From contig OZ020189.1 of the NCBI GenBank assembly GCA_963971165.1, forward strand, positions 5,208,001 through 5,272,000: a stretch of DNA of 64,000 nt, in the 5' to 3' direction. This DNA comes from Philopedon plagiatum. Lineage: Eukaryota; Arthropoda; Insecta; Coleoptera; Curculionidae. Below, in pieces: positions 10,531 through 22,757 of this stretch; position 1 is the stretch's first letter; each line of letters opens with the position of its first letter. The translations under genes and the position numbers were made by a program. The notes below the pieces were generated by a model. The model saw only the letters and a list, made by a program, of their open reading frames with translations. It was not told where the DNA came from and ran no database searches.

Positions 10531-11520
10531 AACTACTACATTTGTAAGGAAGTTTAGAAAATTCATTTAGTCTGCTCTAATTACAGTTGTTATTCGCCTG
10601 TATTGCATATTTACGGATATTTGTTTTGTTGCCAACTGTATTTAAATTAAACATTTTGGTAACAAAATACAAGTTATTATAAAACTGGTTCGTGTTTCGA
10701 GTTTTACTTATGAGTAACACAAAACTTTTCCAAAACATATTATTCGAGAAAAGTTAGGATAGGCGAAGCGGGTTACAGAAAAAAAAAATAATTCGGGATT
10801 CGCTTTATTTTTTCTACGTTTTTTGTTATAGTGTGAATACTCCGATACAAAGGTAGGTTCCTACTTAGTTTTTTTATATATATTTTTATTACATTGGTAC
10901 TATAAACGAGTGTATTGGGACCTACAGTTTAACGCAAGCTCTGAGCCACGGTCCTGAGTAACACGACAACCAGAATACTATCCTGCTGCCGAATGGGGAG
11001 TGCCTTCATCCTACGAGATATCCCATCTCATCCGGCCTTTAACCGGCGCACACTGGGGTATAATATATAGAGAAGCGGAAAATATTTTATAACTTTTAAA
11101 GTACTTAAATTATTTTGAGAATTTTTTAAATTATATTTGTTATTTAAATGCAGAAACATAATTAAAATAGTAGGGCCACCAATAAAGAAAAAAATCCATA
11201 CCACTTTAGAGGTAAGAGCAGTGATGACCTGCTTAAAATGACTTGCATCTGTTATAATAATATTAACACAGGCACTACTCTGCCATAGTAACTAAGTGGA
11301 TTCAATGGAGAACTCATAAGATGTAAAGAGACAATATCGAAAATAAAGTATGTACTCTTATAATAAAGTAAATCAAAATTAAAACAAATCCTTCGAATTT
11401 TATAAAATCTATTTTTTTATTTTTTTCTTGTCCGAATAGTTCATAAGTTTTATTGACGACTTATTACCAATGATAGAACAAAAACCTGTTTAAACAACTA
11501 CTAAAACTACTAAGAGTTTA
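10531..11520. other. AT-rich stretch without recognised feature
   Basis: A somewhat GC-richer patch around 10925-11060 has no recognisable coding or RNA content. Nothing else could be supported. Confidence 0.4.
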
Positions 11521-11570
11521 ACTTAAGCCAATACTAAATCTTAAACCTTCTTAGTGAATCTGAACGATAG
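11521..11570 (-). repeat. Fragment of the 4985/58637 interspersed repeat
   Basis: The reverse complement reads like the first 50 bp of that repeat. On the plus strand TACTAAATCTTAAACCTT is followed by TTAGTGAA, as in the inverse of 58624-58665. Only the start of the repeat is present. Confidence 0.5.
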
Positions 11571-12309
11571 TCAAGTTAAATAGACACAATCGGCAAATAC
11601 AACCTATTTCGAACAGGCTAATGCTTCTTTGAGCACAGACTGCCAAAACAAATGAGGGCAAACACAAACCTTATTGTGCTGCTAACAAAGACTGTGACAT
11701 AGAGAGATAAACTAAGTTTCTTATTTTTTATTATTTATTGAACTATCAAATTGCCATATAAAATATACAACATAACTCTTGATAATAACATTCATTACAC
11801 ATGAAATAACATTTAATTCACCATACATTTATCAAAACCAACAACTAACTATTATTATTATTATCAGATGTATTTACCAAAATACATAAGTTTAAACTAA
11901 GTTTGATTAACATTCAACTGACTGGTATTTGTCTAAATATTTATAATTTTTGGTAAACCAGTCATTACCTTTAAGGTATGTTTCTCTTAAGAAAATTAAA
12001 CCATTAAATAACATTACAAGAAACAGCGTTACCTTTGATGTCTAGTGTTGTGTAGTACTCCACCTTCCCTTTAGTTTGTTTATGCTGAATTTACATTTGT
12101 TAATAGTAACATTAGTCACATCTGTTGATGATCAAGAATCTTGCAGCTATTACCACATTGGCAAAGGAACTATAGAATAATGTTCCACACTCTGTCTAGA
12201 TAACCTAGAGACATTAAATTTAGCGTTTACTTTTAGTTAAGAACATTGACCACAAAGTCGTCCTTGGAGAGAGTGGCACGTTGCATCCTCTGCAAACAGT
12301 CACAAAGCA
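11571..12309. other. AT-rich stretch without recognised feature
   Basis: No coding sequence or repeat structure could be supported. Confidence 0.4.
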
Positions 12310-13145
12310 CTTTACTAGTCATCAAGACTCAACTAATTATTATTAATCATTAAGACACAAACTGATTATTACTCGATAAGACACGAACTGATTTATTATT
12401 AGTCGATAAGAATCAAATATTCTTCAAACCATTCCGCCAGCGCTGAAAGTATGTCACTCAACACAACCACTACTCCACCTTGTGTGAATCGTACTCCATT
12501 TTTGCTACCACTACTTCACCTTCATGAAGAGAACTACCATGACTCGACCTTCGTGAAGCGTAATACCACTGCTCCACCTAGTGAAACGTACTCCTTTTTT
12601 TGGCTCTTTCTGTTTGATTGATTTCTGCTGCATACAACCAGCGATCACTTGCAAGGTTCCACAACCTGAAGCACTAGTTTTACGGTTATACAACCCAAAG
12701 AACTGTTTTATGGTCTTGCCACATTGGCATGACCCAAAGACAAAGTTGACTGCATCTGCTGTATACAGACAACGATCACTTGCAGGTTCTCACAACCTGA
12801 AGCACTAGTTTTACGGTTTTACAACCCAAAAAACTGTTTTATGGTCTTTACGACCCAAAAACAAAGTTGACTGCATCTACTGCATACAGACAACGATCAC
12901 TTGCAGGTTTTCACAACCTGAAGCACTAGTTTTACGGTTTTACAACCCAAACAACTGGTTTATGGTCTTGCCACATTGGCACGACCCGAAGAACAAAGTT
13001 ACTCACTAACTTATCCATGTTGACAGCACAGGGTTCAAATTCCTGATTTAAGTGGTTGACTAATAGTCTTTTGGTCAATCAGACTCCAACTGAATTTTTA
13101 ATCATTGAGACTCAAACTAATTTATGGTCTTGCCACATTGGCACG
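12310..13145 (+). repeat. Composite minisatellite with three nested repeat types
   Basis: Three repeat families follow one another. First (~12312-12420), 28-30-bp units built on ATCATTAAGACACAAACTGA. Second (~12462-12600), 30-40-bp units built on ACCACTACTCCACCTTGTG. Third (~12625-13000), three units of 121-131 bp containing CCTGAAGCACTAGTTTTACG and TATGGTCTTGCCACATTGGC. Partial units of the first and third families reappear at 13070-13145. Open stretches across it are by-products of the repeat. Confidence 0.8.
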
Positions 13146-14672
13146 ACCCGAAAAACTTGACTAATAGTGTTTTGAATAGTGACGCCTTCATTTGGCTTTG
13201 CACCCCTTATAGTATAGTATGCATTCTCTCTCTTCTATACACAGCTCGCGTCACTCATTTTCTCCTTCTTAACCTTCTAGAACTTCAAAGAATACAACCG
13301 AGAAAAAAGTGTATCCCACGACGTTGGAAGGGGAGAAGTACTTTCTGGTTCGAAAAAGAAAACCAAGTTTTTTAGCTACTGATGTGACTATTGAAGTAAT
13401 GTGTATGTGCCAGCTGAGGCATTGTCACTAATAGACACATATCTTTTATTTGGCTTTGGCCGAAGACTAGGCAGTAAAGGATCAGACGGTACCAAAATCC
13501 AGTGAATGACATCCTCATTTGTGGATGCAGCTAATTCTGCCGTGTTGTGCAGCTGAAACATAGATTTTTTTTTTCAATTTTTGTATTGGAATGCAAAATT
13601 TCTGATACCTACATATCAATATCTGAAAAGTCCAGCAATATAACCCCGAAAATATATTATATGCATATTAACGTAGACCACAATTACCATTTTTTCTATA
13701 AAAATGTATTTAAAAAATTGCATTTTCAAAGAAAAGTCTAAATGAAACGAAATACATATTTTTAGAAATACATATTTGGCAGATCCTGATCTGGAACGAG
13801 GTCAAATAACGCAAAAAATTGAGCCGATAGCTAATTCATTATTTTATTGAATGGGCGCCATCTCAGTTCTTTAAAATGCTTACTTTGTCTTTAACAAACC
13901 CAATGTTTACCGAAATCGTAACTTTAAATTAGCAAAATCAATATTTACCCCGAATTTGCGAGAAATGCCTTATTTCTAGCCAGAAAGGCGAAAAAGGGAA
14001 AAGTTAATATGTAGTCGATAAAGATTTTTGCGGTTAATGAATAGTCTTGCAGAAAAATAATAGTTTTGCTTGTGTTTTCTTATTTCATATAAATATTATT
14101 CAAAACTTTACTTGTATTTGTAATACCATAAGTGATATAATTTTCCCGGGAAAAGTTTTGATTATTAACGAAAGTTTGTTGTTTGGTGAGCGACTTTGGA
14201 TGATTTGGATCAATGTCATTAGTGAAATTGCTTAAAAGCAACAAACATGTGTTTGATAAGCCAACATTTTTTCAGGGAAAGTTATATCGCGAATATAGGG
14301 GAGTCAATCCCGGGATCGGCTTCAAACGGGCCTTATTTTCACCTTATATTGATATCTGTTCATCTCCACCCATTCTATATTGTCAACATTGATCAATATA
14401 ATAAAAATAGTATTCTATTAACGCATCGACTTTAATTTTTAACAATATTTCGTGACAATAAATAAAATCTGTATTTTTAAATGCATATCCTTTTATTTTC
14501 ACAAAATTAGTCGCAATGCAAAACCGGATATGCATCGCTGCCGTTGAATTTATTAAAAATTGTATGTACACAATGGAATTATTTAGGGCAATCCGCTTTT
14601 CTGAAACAATAGAAATTTAATTGTTAAAATAAACTAAAAACAATTCGTTTTTTGAAATGCTATTTGAGAGAA
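13146..14672. other. AT-rich stretch without recognised feature
   Basis: Several 60-codon open stretches occur (13547, 14047 and 14247 on the plus strand, 14571 on the minus) but none shows a domain, consistent codon use or repeat membership. Confidence 0.4.
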
Positions 14673-15090
14673 TGGAGAATAGTATATTGTACAACGAGCA
14701 TGGAATGACATGCACTTCCTACGAGTATGACGTTTGCAGCATGAGCCGCAGGCGAATGCTGCAAATCATACGAGTAGGAAATGGTCATTCCATGCGAGTT
14801 TTACACTATACTTTTTCTACGAATGATACTGTTACATAAAATGGGATTAGTAATATTTTTCCTTTTAAGATGTCAAAAAATGTCAATCTGACATTCCACA
14901 AATAAAAATTATAAAGATTTTGGATGTCAACGCCACCTTTGTAAAAAATACCCGTGCACAATGGGAACTTTGTAGTTCAGTCACCATGGTGATTGAAGCA
15001 CAATGAAAATGTGTAAAACACAATGCACCATGTTCCGAAATTACTATTGAACATACAATAAAGGTTTTTATTGACATTCGTAGAAAAAAT
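14673..15090 (+). repeat. Hairpin-bearing interspersed repeat, copy B
   Basis: Partner of 1250-1670 and more complete. 14680-14816 is a nested hairpin: the outer arms pair GCATGGAATGACA with the inverse of TCATTCCATGC, and the inner arms pair TTTGCAGCA with TGCTGCAAA. It is followed by a TIR segment from TTTTTCTACGAATG to CATTCGTAGAAAAA at 15090. The palindrome TCACCATGGTGA is conserved. No coding sequence was found. Confidence 0.7.
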
Positions 15091-16448
15091 GATTTTCAGT
15101 TATCAATTCCTACTAAAGGCACACAAGGCTGCCACAGTGGGTACCTCAACCACGTCCAAAACTAAACTATTACAGTTCAAATTTCAATTTTTTTATATTA
15201 AAATTTTCTAAACTGTTATAGTTAAAAATTCAATTGCCTAAAAAACCTGAAAAAATGTTTTGTGTTCAAAATTGTCTGTATATTCCTTTTAGTTTTATTA
15301 TTTTTAGCAGTTTCGTATTTTACAACGACCTTTTCTAGACAAACGGTGTTACGAAAAAATAAAAAGTTTTTCGAAAATAACACAGCAGATTATTATTCAT
15401 TTTAAAATAAAACCAAAACACTTCGTTACAGTACAAAATTAAGTGGTTTTATTCCTATATATGTCAATAAAGGATATGCATGTAATTTTTATTATCCAAA
15501 TCTTTAAGAATGTCACTACAAACTCAAAATTATTATTTTAAAGAAAATTACTACGATAATTCAGTTACATTTTTTTTCTTCACGGCATACCTACTTTATT
15601 ACAATTTAAAAAGCAGCCATTTTCCTTCAGTGTCAACTAAAGTCAGGAGATAAGCAAAAATAAGTATCAATCCACATGGCAACGTAAAGCTTGACCTAAA
15701 GTTGAACAGGTTTGTTATGCAACACAAAAAACAACCACATTTCCTAGTGTCACATACTCTACCCGATTTATTTTCCTTTTCGCAACACATCAACTAATTA
15801 AACGAGAACTTTAGCTTCGGAAACAAAGGTGCGCGTTTAGACGAGTTCCGTCATGTTCCATGTGGAGAACCGCCTTATTTGCCCAGACAATAATAATTGT
15901 TGTTTGTGTTACGGTTGTTTCTATATTACAGTGTAATTCGTGTATAATTTTTTTTAGCAAATAATAAAATCTATTAAAACTACCCTATAAATATTGTTTT
16001 GTGCCAATGTGCAAAAATACCACTGCAAGTGCCCTGAAACCCTCATTTTTCGCGAGCCCAGCATATCCGAAGTTGGAAGAAAGTTCATACCAAGTTCAAA
16101 GTTATTCAATTTTTTTCATAAATAGGTATCATTAAAGGTCAGTATCGTCACACTTAAGCAAGCATATTTAGCTGTACGTTTATTTTGTTGCAATAAATAA
16201 TAAGTATTTCTAACGAAATTTTAAAGACAAATAGGCGGCCATTTATCATACAAGTATCAACTTTAAGCAAATTATACAATAAAATTGTTCCTGCATAAAT
16301 TTTGTTCTGATCATTGTTAGCTATTCCTTTGGTTCAAATGTAATGTTTCTTATCCACAAAATCTCCCAACCTTTGGGAAATAATCAAAAAAATAAATTAT
16401 TGGGATTCACTATGTACTAGTCATCATAACACTTTTATGTCACGTCAA
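15091..16448. other. AT-rich stretch without recognised feature
   Basis: The minus-strand open stretch at 15599-15793 has no recognisable domain. No repeat partner was seen in the window. Confidence 0.4.
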
Positions 16449-16540
16449 TTTTTGTTAATAAAGACCAGAATAAATGGATAAATATTTAATTTATGCAGAG
16501 AATACAAAAAAACGATTTCGGGTTTATTTCGATTATATGC
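16449..16540 (+). repeat. Short interspersed repeat, partner at 57088
   Basis: TTTTGTTAATAAAGAC, AGAGAATA and a following A-run recur in the same order at 57088-57172. There the repeat lies beside a Tc1 transposase remnant, so both may be non-coding parts of one Tc1-like family. A weaker relative is near 21486. Confidence 0.4.
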
Positions 16541-16899
16541 ATATTAATTAAGCCCACGCTTGTCAATTTAGACATACAATCACCAAATTAAATGTTAGTA
16601 AATCTCTTTTAAACATTCAGTAAAACTCTGCAAAAGTAAAAGCAAAATAAACATAAATAAAAGTGTACCAAACATTTAAACCAATTAACGAAATGTTTAT
16701 TTTGCAAAATATAACCATATAAAGTTTGAAGTTGAAATATATAATAAAATTTACAACTAGCAGGTTTACTCATCGTTGCATGACGCTGATTTTAATAATA
16801 ATTCACGATAATAAACACAACATGGCATTGTAAATATGATGCAATTTATTTTTATATTATTTAGAACAAAATTATTTGAATTTTTGGAAAAATGAAAAT
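16541..16899. other. AT-rich stretch without recognised feature
   Basis: No feature could be supported. Confidence 0.4.
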
Positions 16900-16904
16900 A
16901 TACC

Positions 16905-17110
16905 TTTTTTTTTTTTTTAATAATAAAGAAGTTTATTTATGCCAATAAAAACAATTTAAAATATAAATATAAAATTGATAAAAATAAAAAGAAAACCAAA
17001 AAATGACAGTAGTGTACTAGTTGGGCATAAATAGGTAGAATTTTGATTTATAAAAAATCATTCTTCCAATCCTACCCCTACTAAATAATTTTTTATATTA
17101 TTTTTAAAAT
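16905..17110 (-). mobile_element. Retroposon 3' end fragment, copy 1
   Basis: About 90-95% identical to 28974-29170. Read on the minus strand it runs from GGGGTAGGATTGGAAGAATG to GGCATAAATAAACTTC and ends in a TTATTA/A-rich tail (a T-run on the plus strand near 16905-16918). A shared body with a simple-sequence tail suits the 3' end of a non-LTR element or SINE. It is not recognised further. Confidence 0.6.
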
Positions 17111-17141
17111 ATTTCAAAGTCCTATAATATCTAAAATCAGT

Positions 17142-17730
17142 TTGACTCGCTCTCTTCAACCACTAATCCAATGTACAGTTACGCTAACCATGGTGCTTTT
17201 CACTCTAAAATTTATTTTTCCAACAAGTCTCGAAAACCTTATTCAGTTCAACGCCTCCAAAACCCAGTCTTGCTACCTGTCGCGCAAAAAATCCAGCAAT
17301 AGCAACACGTATTCTATCCTGGCCATTCATGTGGCCAGGCCCTACAAAACAAAGAATCGTTTGATCTTGTTGGCATTGCTTTCAAAACACGGTCTCAGCT
17401 GGTACAAACACATTACTTCAATAGCCACATCAGCAGCTAAAAGCTTGGTTTTCTCTTCTGAGTCAGAGAATGCGCCCTTCCAACTTACTAAATCTATGTC
17501 GATGTGCTGTGTCTCCCAAATAGGATCTAACCTAGAATTTTGTTTCCATACATGTAGAGCAGCATTCGGTACTTAACATCCTTAACTCTATCCAAAGGAA
17601 ATCGATTCGACTCATCAATGACCTAGTCCTCACGAGCAAACTCTCTTCTCTCGCGCATCGCCGCGCTGTTGGGATCTATCTGTCTCTTTTTTACAGATAT
17701 TTCCACGAATTTTGCTCAGAAGAACTCATA
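17142..17730 (+). pseudogene. Jockey-like non-LTR reverse transcriptase, C-terminal part
   Basis: The first 145 codons (17142-17576) include LIQFNASKTQSCYLSRKKS, which corresponds to the conserved (V)QFNxxKTQ block downstream of the catalytic YADD in Jockey-clade reverse transcriptases, and NLEFCFHTC, which resembles the LEYCSHxW block. After a frame change near 17580 the reading continues with LNSIQRKSIRLINDL, SSLAHRRAVG, then LFYRYFHEFCSEEL, the usual C-terminal end of these proteins. The catalytic palm, endonuclease and ORF1 are absent, so the copy is 5'-truncated and frameshifted. Related C-termini lie on the minus strand at 54371-54585 and 62110-62340. Its function in a living copy is target-primed reverse transcription; this one is dead. 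Confidence 0.8.
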
Positions 17731-18479
17731 ATGTTTGTTACTGTTATATTTTCAAGTAGTTCATATGCTGATTGAGTTTGGGTATTTTCGATCATGTGCA
17801 AATGAAACGCATTAATTTGCGACAGCATGAACAAAAGGTAGAAGCATCGGTCAAGAGGTTAGAGAAATTTGAAATCTAATTTCATCTCTCCTGTTTTCAC
17901 AAATGAATCTTTGTTAAGGACTCTAAAAGGGCGAGTAGTGCTGATTTTTCTGATTTTTACCATATATTTTGTATGGGCCTGGATTCTAACCTCAAATTTT
18001 TCGTGTAGGAGTCTCATTATTGTTCCGTTTTAGGCAAAACCCAACCTAATTATTTAAACAGTTTATATAATTAGATCTTTTAATTAATTACTTCATGCAT
18101 CATGTTCCTCTTTTGATGAGTTGAGGTGTTTTGAAGTCAACCATTCGAATGCGTAATCAAGTTGGGTGGGGGTATTTAAAAACTGAAATTACGCAGTCTG
18201 CGATCAGAAACGTTAATTTCTAATTTGTAATGAATTTATTCTTTTTTTTTCGGAAGTAAGTGCTGAAAAGACTTATTAAATTTAGTCAATGATAATCTGA
18301 TTTTTATTTTAACATCTTCTTTTCTAGGAGTTCATCTCCCAGTCTGAGGTTCTTCTTCACTTAAAGCAAGTTATGCAGACCGGGTGGCGCCCTGTTAGAA
18401 AAGTGAACCACACTACTAACTCATAACCTAGTGCTCATCGATGAACAGCTGCCGTCGCTGGAACGTTCAGAAAGTATTA
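17731..18479. other. AT-rich stretch without recognised feature
   Basis: It probably includes the 3' untranslated part of the preceding Jockey fragment, but no clear boundary or poly-A was seen. Confidence 0.4.
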
Positions 18480-18481
18480 TA

Positions 18482-20209
18482 CAGGGTGTCTGGAAAAGGT
18501 CTGTACAAAATGATACCACGTATTCGTGAGACTAAAATAAGACGATTTAACCCAACTTACCTATATCCAAAAGTGTTTCGTTAGGGAGATACAGAGCCCC
18601 AAAGGGGTACTTAACGATTTACTTTTTTGGCTCTAACTTTTGAACCGACTTGTATAATTTAATGAAATTTTAATATTTTATGTTGGCCATAAAGACTCAT
18701 AAAACCATACTACAGTAGATGTTTGAGATCGTCAGGGAAGTCAGGAACGGACTTGCCACCACACTCGTTGGGCCAAATTTTTGACAGGTATCATTTTACG
18801 GAGCTCAAAACTGATTTTTTAAATACTTTGGTCATTCCTCTTTAAAAAAGATACTCTACATTTGTTTCGATAAAATTAGCCGTTTTCGAAAAAATTAAGT
18901 TTTTGTATAATATGTTATTGAAATAATTTTATCAGAATACTACAATAAAACGCCAGTCGTTTTTATTTCGTTAACAATGTGTTATTGACAACACTTTTCA
19001 AAATTGTCTGACTGATTATACAAGAATTAAGTAATGGAGCATTATTCCTATAGCGAATATGCTGACATGCATCTAATTTATGGACAAGCACTTGGCAATT
19101 CTGGTACATTTCCAAATCGACGTTTACCGCACCGAAGAACTTTTGAAAGGGTGGATCGTAGCTTAAGAGAAACAGGTAAAAAGTCAAGTGAAATAAAATA
19201 AAATGCTAAAAATAGCGAATCTTTTGCTAATCAATTTTAGGAAGTTTTTTGCCGCGCCGTGGTGGAGAAGGGTCTCCAAGAAGAGCAAGACACTCTCAGT
19301 TAGAGGAGGAAATTCTGGATGAGATTGCTGAAAATCCCTCTAATAGTGTAAGAAAGTTGTCGGTTCAAGTTCATGCGACAAAGTGGGTTGTTCACGAGAC
19401 CCTTCGAGAACAACTGCTACATCCGTATCACGTCCAAAAGGTACATACCATGTCTCCCGCTGATTATCCTGCAAGAGTCAATTACGCAAATTGGTTTCTC
19501 AACGATTTAGGCAAAATCCAAATTTTACTAGTATTGTTTTGTTCAGGGACGAAGCCGGTTTCACCCGAGACGGTGTAATAAATTGCCATAATTTGCATAT
19601 CTGGCATGAAGAAAATACCATTTTTAACATTTTTCTGTTTAAGCGATTTCTAAAATATCACAAAGATTCAGTTTTAAGTACTTTTTATGATTTAACTTTT
19701 ATCTGTCACTAACACATTGATAACGAAATAACAACGACTGGTGTTTTATTGTAGTATTGTAATATTATTTCAATAACGTGTTATACAAAACCTTAATTTT
19801 TTCGAAAACCGCTAATTTTATCGAAACAAATGTAGAGTACCTTTTTTAAAGAGGAGTGACCAAATTATTTAAAAAATCAGTTTTGAGCTCTGTAAAATGA
19901 TACCTGTCAAAAATTTGGCCCAACGAGTGTGGTGGCAAGTCCGTTCCTGACTTCCCTGACGATCTCTAACATCTACTGTAGTATGGTTTTATGAGTCTTT
20001 ATGGCCAACATAAAATATTAAAATTTCATTAAATTATACAAGTCGGTTCAAAAGTTAGAGCCAAAAAAGTAAATCGTTAAGTACCCCTTTGGGGCTCTGT
20101 ATCTCCCTAACGAAACACTTTTGGATATAGGTAAGTTGGGTTACATCGTCTTAATTTAGTCTCACGAATACGTGGTAGCATTTTGTACAGACCTTTTCCA
20201 GATACCCTG
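18482..20209 (+). mobile_element. Mariner-like deletion derivative with ~500-bp TIRs
   Basis: It starts CAGGGTGTCTGGAAAAGG and ends with the inverse CCTTTTCCAGATACCCTG, with TA on both sides (18480-18481 and 20210-20211). The arms 18482-18984 and 19707-20209 are each 503 bp and about 95% identical. Between them lies a truncated transposase. TA duplication, CAGGGTG ends and the transposase fit Tc1/mariner. Confidence 0.9.
19034..19640 (+). pseudogene. Mariner transposase N-terminus (DUF4817 type), spliced
   Basis: Exon 1 (19034-19175) encodes MEHYSYSEYADMHLIYG through FERVDRSLRETG. An intron follows (19176 GTAAAA to 19240 TTTTAG). Exon 2 from 19241 continues in phase with SFLPRRGGEGSPRR, then ELEEEILDEI-like HTH sequence, HPYHVQKVH and ADYPARVNYANWFL. 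This is the DUF4817/HTH N-terminus and the start of the DDE domain of insect mariner-like proteins. A frameshift lies near 19505-19525. In the other frame NPNFTSIVLFRDEAGFTRDG supplies the first catalytic D, then HNLHIWHEEN follows before coding ends. The second and third catalytic D are deleted. About 8-10 residues also appear to be missing near LGNSGTFPNRR. It encodes no active enzyme. Confidence 0.8.
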
Positions 20210-20388
20210 TATATTGTATATTATTATATAATATATTTTATTTCTGAAAAAAACCGTTACAAAATAAATTAATGCATTTTACTTACCTGACTACTGCATT
20301 AAAAAACATTTTTTGGATAAAAGAAATTCTACAAAACCGAAAATCGACTTTTTTTAAGTTGTCGTAGTATTATTCTAGTTCAGCGATA

Positions 20389-20700
20389 TGTTCTTTCAAT
20401 AAGATGGCGCCACATGTCACACGGCGAGGGAAACTTTAGATTTGTTACAGACACGTTTTCCTTACCGCGTCATTTCTCGAAACGGTGATATTCAGTGGCC
20501 TGTAAGATCACGCGAGCTAATCCCTCTCGATTTTTTCTTGTGGGGCTTCCTAAACGATTATAACAATTCATAGAGGATTAATGACCTGAAGCAAAACATT
20601 CGTCAAGTTAATGGTGAAAAATTTTTGACAAAATTTGATCTACAAACTCACAGTTTTGCTCTTAATCTTCAATATGCAGACTTATTTCATAATTTTATAT
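20389..20700 (+). pseudogene. Mariner transposase C-terminal fragment
   Basis: The frame from 20389 reads FFQ, stop, DGATCHTARETLDLLQTRFP, then IQWPVRSREL and IPLDFFLWGFLND. DGAxxH is the second catalytic D block. WPxRSxDLxPLDFFLWG is the third, but here the catalytic position reads E (SREL), apart from one internal stop. The more degraded continuation includes DLKQNIRQVNG. No TIR was identified. A sister fragment lies at 22758-23005. Dead copy. Confidence 0.8.
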
Positions 20701-21741
20701 CCTTAGAAATATACTTTATGTGATTTTACGACAAAGGAGGGAAATATTCGGTAAATATGTAAAAAAAAACATAAAAGCCGTCATATTACTCGATACGTGT
20801 TTACCGGCTAAATATAAAAGTATATTTATATTCTCTGCATTTTTACGAAAGCGCGTAAAGCGCCACGAGTACATTTGTCTCGCCTTTTGTTTACAAATGT
20901 GATATTTTGTTTCGATTTTCCTCATTTCCTTTGTTTGTTTTCCCGAACTAACAACCCAAGCATCGAAATTAATTAGATTAGGCAGAATAGCCAAGTTTTA
21001 TATTGTTACACATTTATATAACGATTGCAATAACGAATTCCACCCTTATCGGAAATCTTTTGTTGGCGTTTTCCGATCTTGAAGGAGTGATTTTTTACGT
21101 AATATCAATTGTATAAAATGACATTAGGGAGACTAGGAGGTATTGGTAAATCCATAATAAAAGATATTTGAAAAAGTATTCGACATTTTTGTGTAATAAT
21201 AGTATCATTTACATAGCCAGAACGGAAGGAAGAACGAATATTTTTATAGTTATTGAATTATCTGATGAACTATTACTGTGGAGTAGTGGTACTTTCAGAC
21301 AATTTTTGTAAAAGTGGCGCAATAAAGTTGAGCAATTCTGTTATAGTGATGTGTAAACTTCAGAAGAGAAAACATAAAGGGTGCCCCAACAGGTGAGGCT
21401 CATTTCAACCTCTTGGGCTGACTTATTGCCTGCAATAAACTATGTTTATAAGTGCGGAAAGTAGTTAGTTTCCACACGCTCGCAGAAAAAATATATTCCA
21501 GACTTATTTGGATTATATACATATCACTGTCTATTGTTGTTCAATAAGTCACGTGGCCTACGGGTATTCAGTTCTACAATTTCTCTAATAACCTTTTTGG
21601 GAACAGATTGCTTATGTCTGTCGTTGTTTATTACTGAATCCAGTCATATAATAAATATTTACCCAGCAGTATTCCAACAACCGCAAATTTTAATGCAAAC
21701 AACCAATCCATAGCTCACATTTAAATTTATCCTAAAATCCT

Positions 21742-21745
<4 letters not shown>
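20701..21745. other. AT-rich stretch without recognised feature
   Basis: No gene could be supported. A segment around 21690-21745 (AACCAATCCATA...CCTAAAATCC) resembles 23068-23105, suggesting shared flanks of the two mariner fragments. Confidence 0.4.

Positions 21746-21814
<69 letters not shown>
21746..21814. repeat. (TA)n microsatellite
   Basis: About 34 TA units directly before the RTE-like fragment. Confidence 0.95.
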
Positions 21815-21820
<6 letters not shown>

Positions 21821-22535
21821 GTAAACTTAAATACAATGAAAACAGCTTTAAGAAAAAGAAACATGAAAATTAACGCTTATAAAACTAAAGGCATGAGAAT
21901 AGGGAAAAACGAAAGAAAAATAACAATTAAACTGGATGGAAAGGACATTTAACAGATGGAAACATTCAGCTATTTAGGATAAACCTACATAAAGATAGAA
22001 GAGAAGAAGCAGAAATCAACAGTAGAATTGAAAATACGACAAAGTTATATTATGCAATTAAAAACGCTTTTATAAGAAAGAAAGAAATTTAAAAAAAACT
22101 AAAGTGACAGTATTTAAGACAGTATTCAAGCCTATTTCAACATACGGCTGTAAAGGTTGGGTCTTAAACAAACAAACGAAGAGCTGAATACAAACACTGG
22201 AGATGAGGTATTTAAGAGCGGTTAAAGGAGTTACATGAAGGGGCAAAATAAAAAATGAACATACAAGAGAAGACTTAAAAGTATAGCCAATTTTAGAAAG
22301 TATAGAAAGACAACAACTGAAATGGTTGGACACGTAATACGTATGGATGAAGAGAGACAGACATAAACAGTATGGCTGTCAAGATCAACACACAAGCGGA
22401 AAAGAGGTAGACCAAGAAAAACATTACAGTACAGTAGCGGAAAACCTGAAAAAACGAGGAATATCCTGGAACAATGCAAAAAGAATGGCAAAACTCAAGA
22501 AAGAATGGACAAGGTTTATTTACACTAAGTAATAG
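21815..22535 (+). pseudogene. RTE-like non-LTR reverse transcriptase, C-terminal part
   Basis: Across shifting frames it reads MKINAYKTKGMRIGKNERK, ITIKLDGKDI, FSYLG, then YYAIKNAFIRKKEI-like sequence, ISTYGCKGWVLNKQ, LQTLEMRYLRAVKGVT, WLDT/VGHVIRMDEERQ, KRKRGRPRKT and finally an open end GISWNNAKRMAKLKKEW to a stop at 22535. The K(I)N..KTK, FxYLG, GHVxRM and GRPxxTW blocks are the C-terminal signature of RTE-type endonuclease-reverse transcriptases in insects. The catalytic core and endonuclease are missing. At least three frame breaks and stops make it a 5'-truncated pseudogene. It lies between two mariner fragments. Confidence 0.75.
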
Positions 22536-22757
22536 AATTAATATAGGAAAATGTTTATACCTTTACACCCTAACGGTAATTAAGGTTATTGATTATAAAA
22601 ACTATAATAAAGTTATGTGAACAAGCAAAACTGTAGGATTTGGGTAAGTGAAAATCCTCGAGTGTTTAAAGAAGAATGCTTAATGTTAATGGCGATCCCT
22701 ACCGCAATGTGTTAGAAATTTTTTTATGGCCCCAGGTAGATAATTTGCACTTTAATA

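Noticed and set aside
12310..13145. CRISPR array
   Set aside because: Repeats are diverged, of varying length, and lack regular unique spacers; the sequence context is eukaryotic.
22070..22491. Minus-strand hydrophobic ORFs
   Set aside because: They are antisense shadows of the plus-strand RTE-like fragment.
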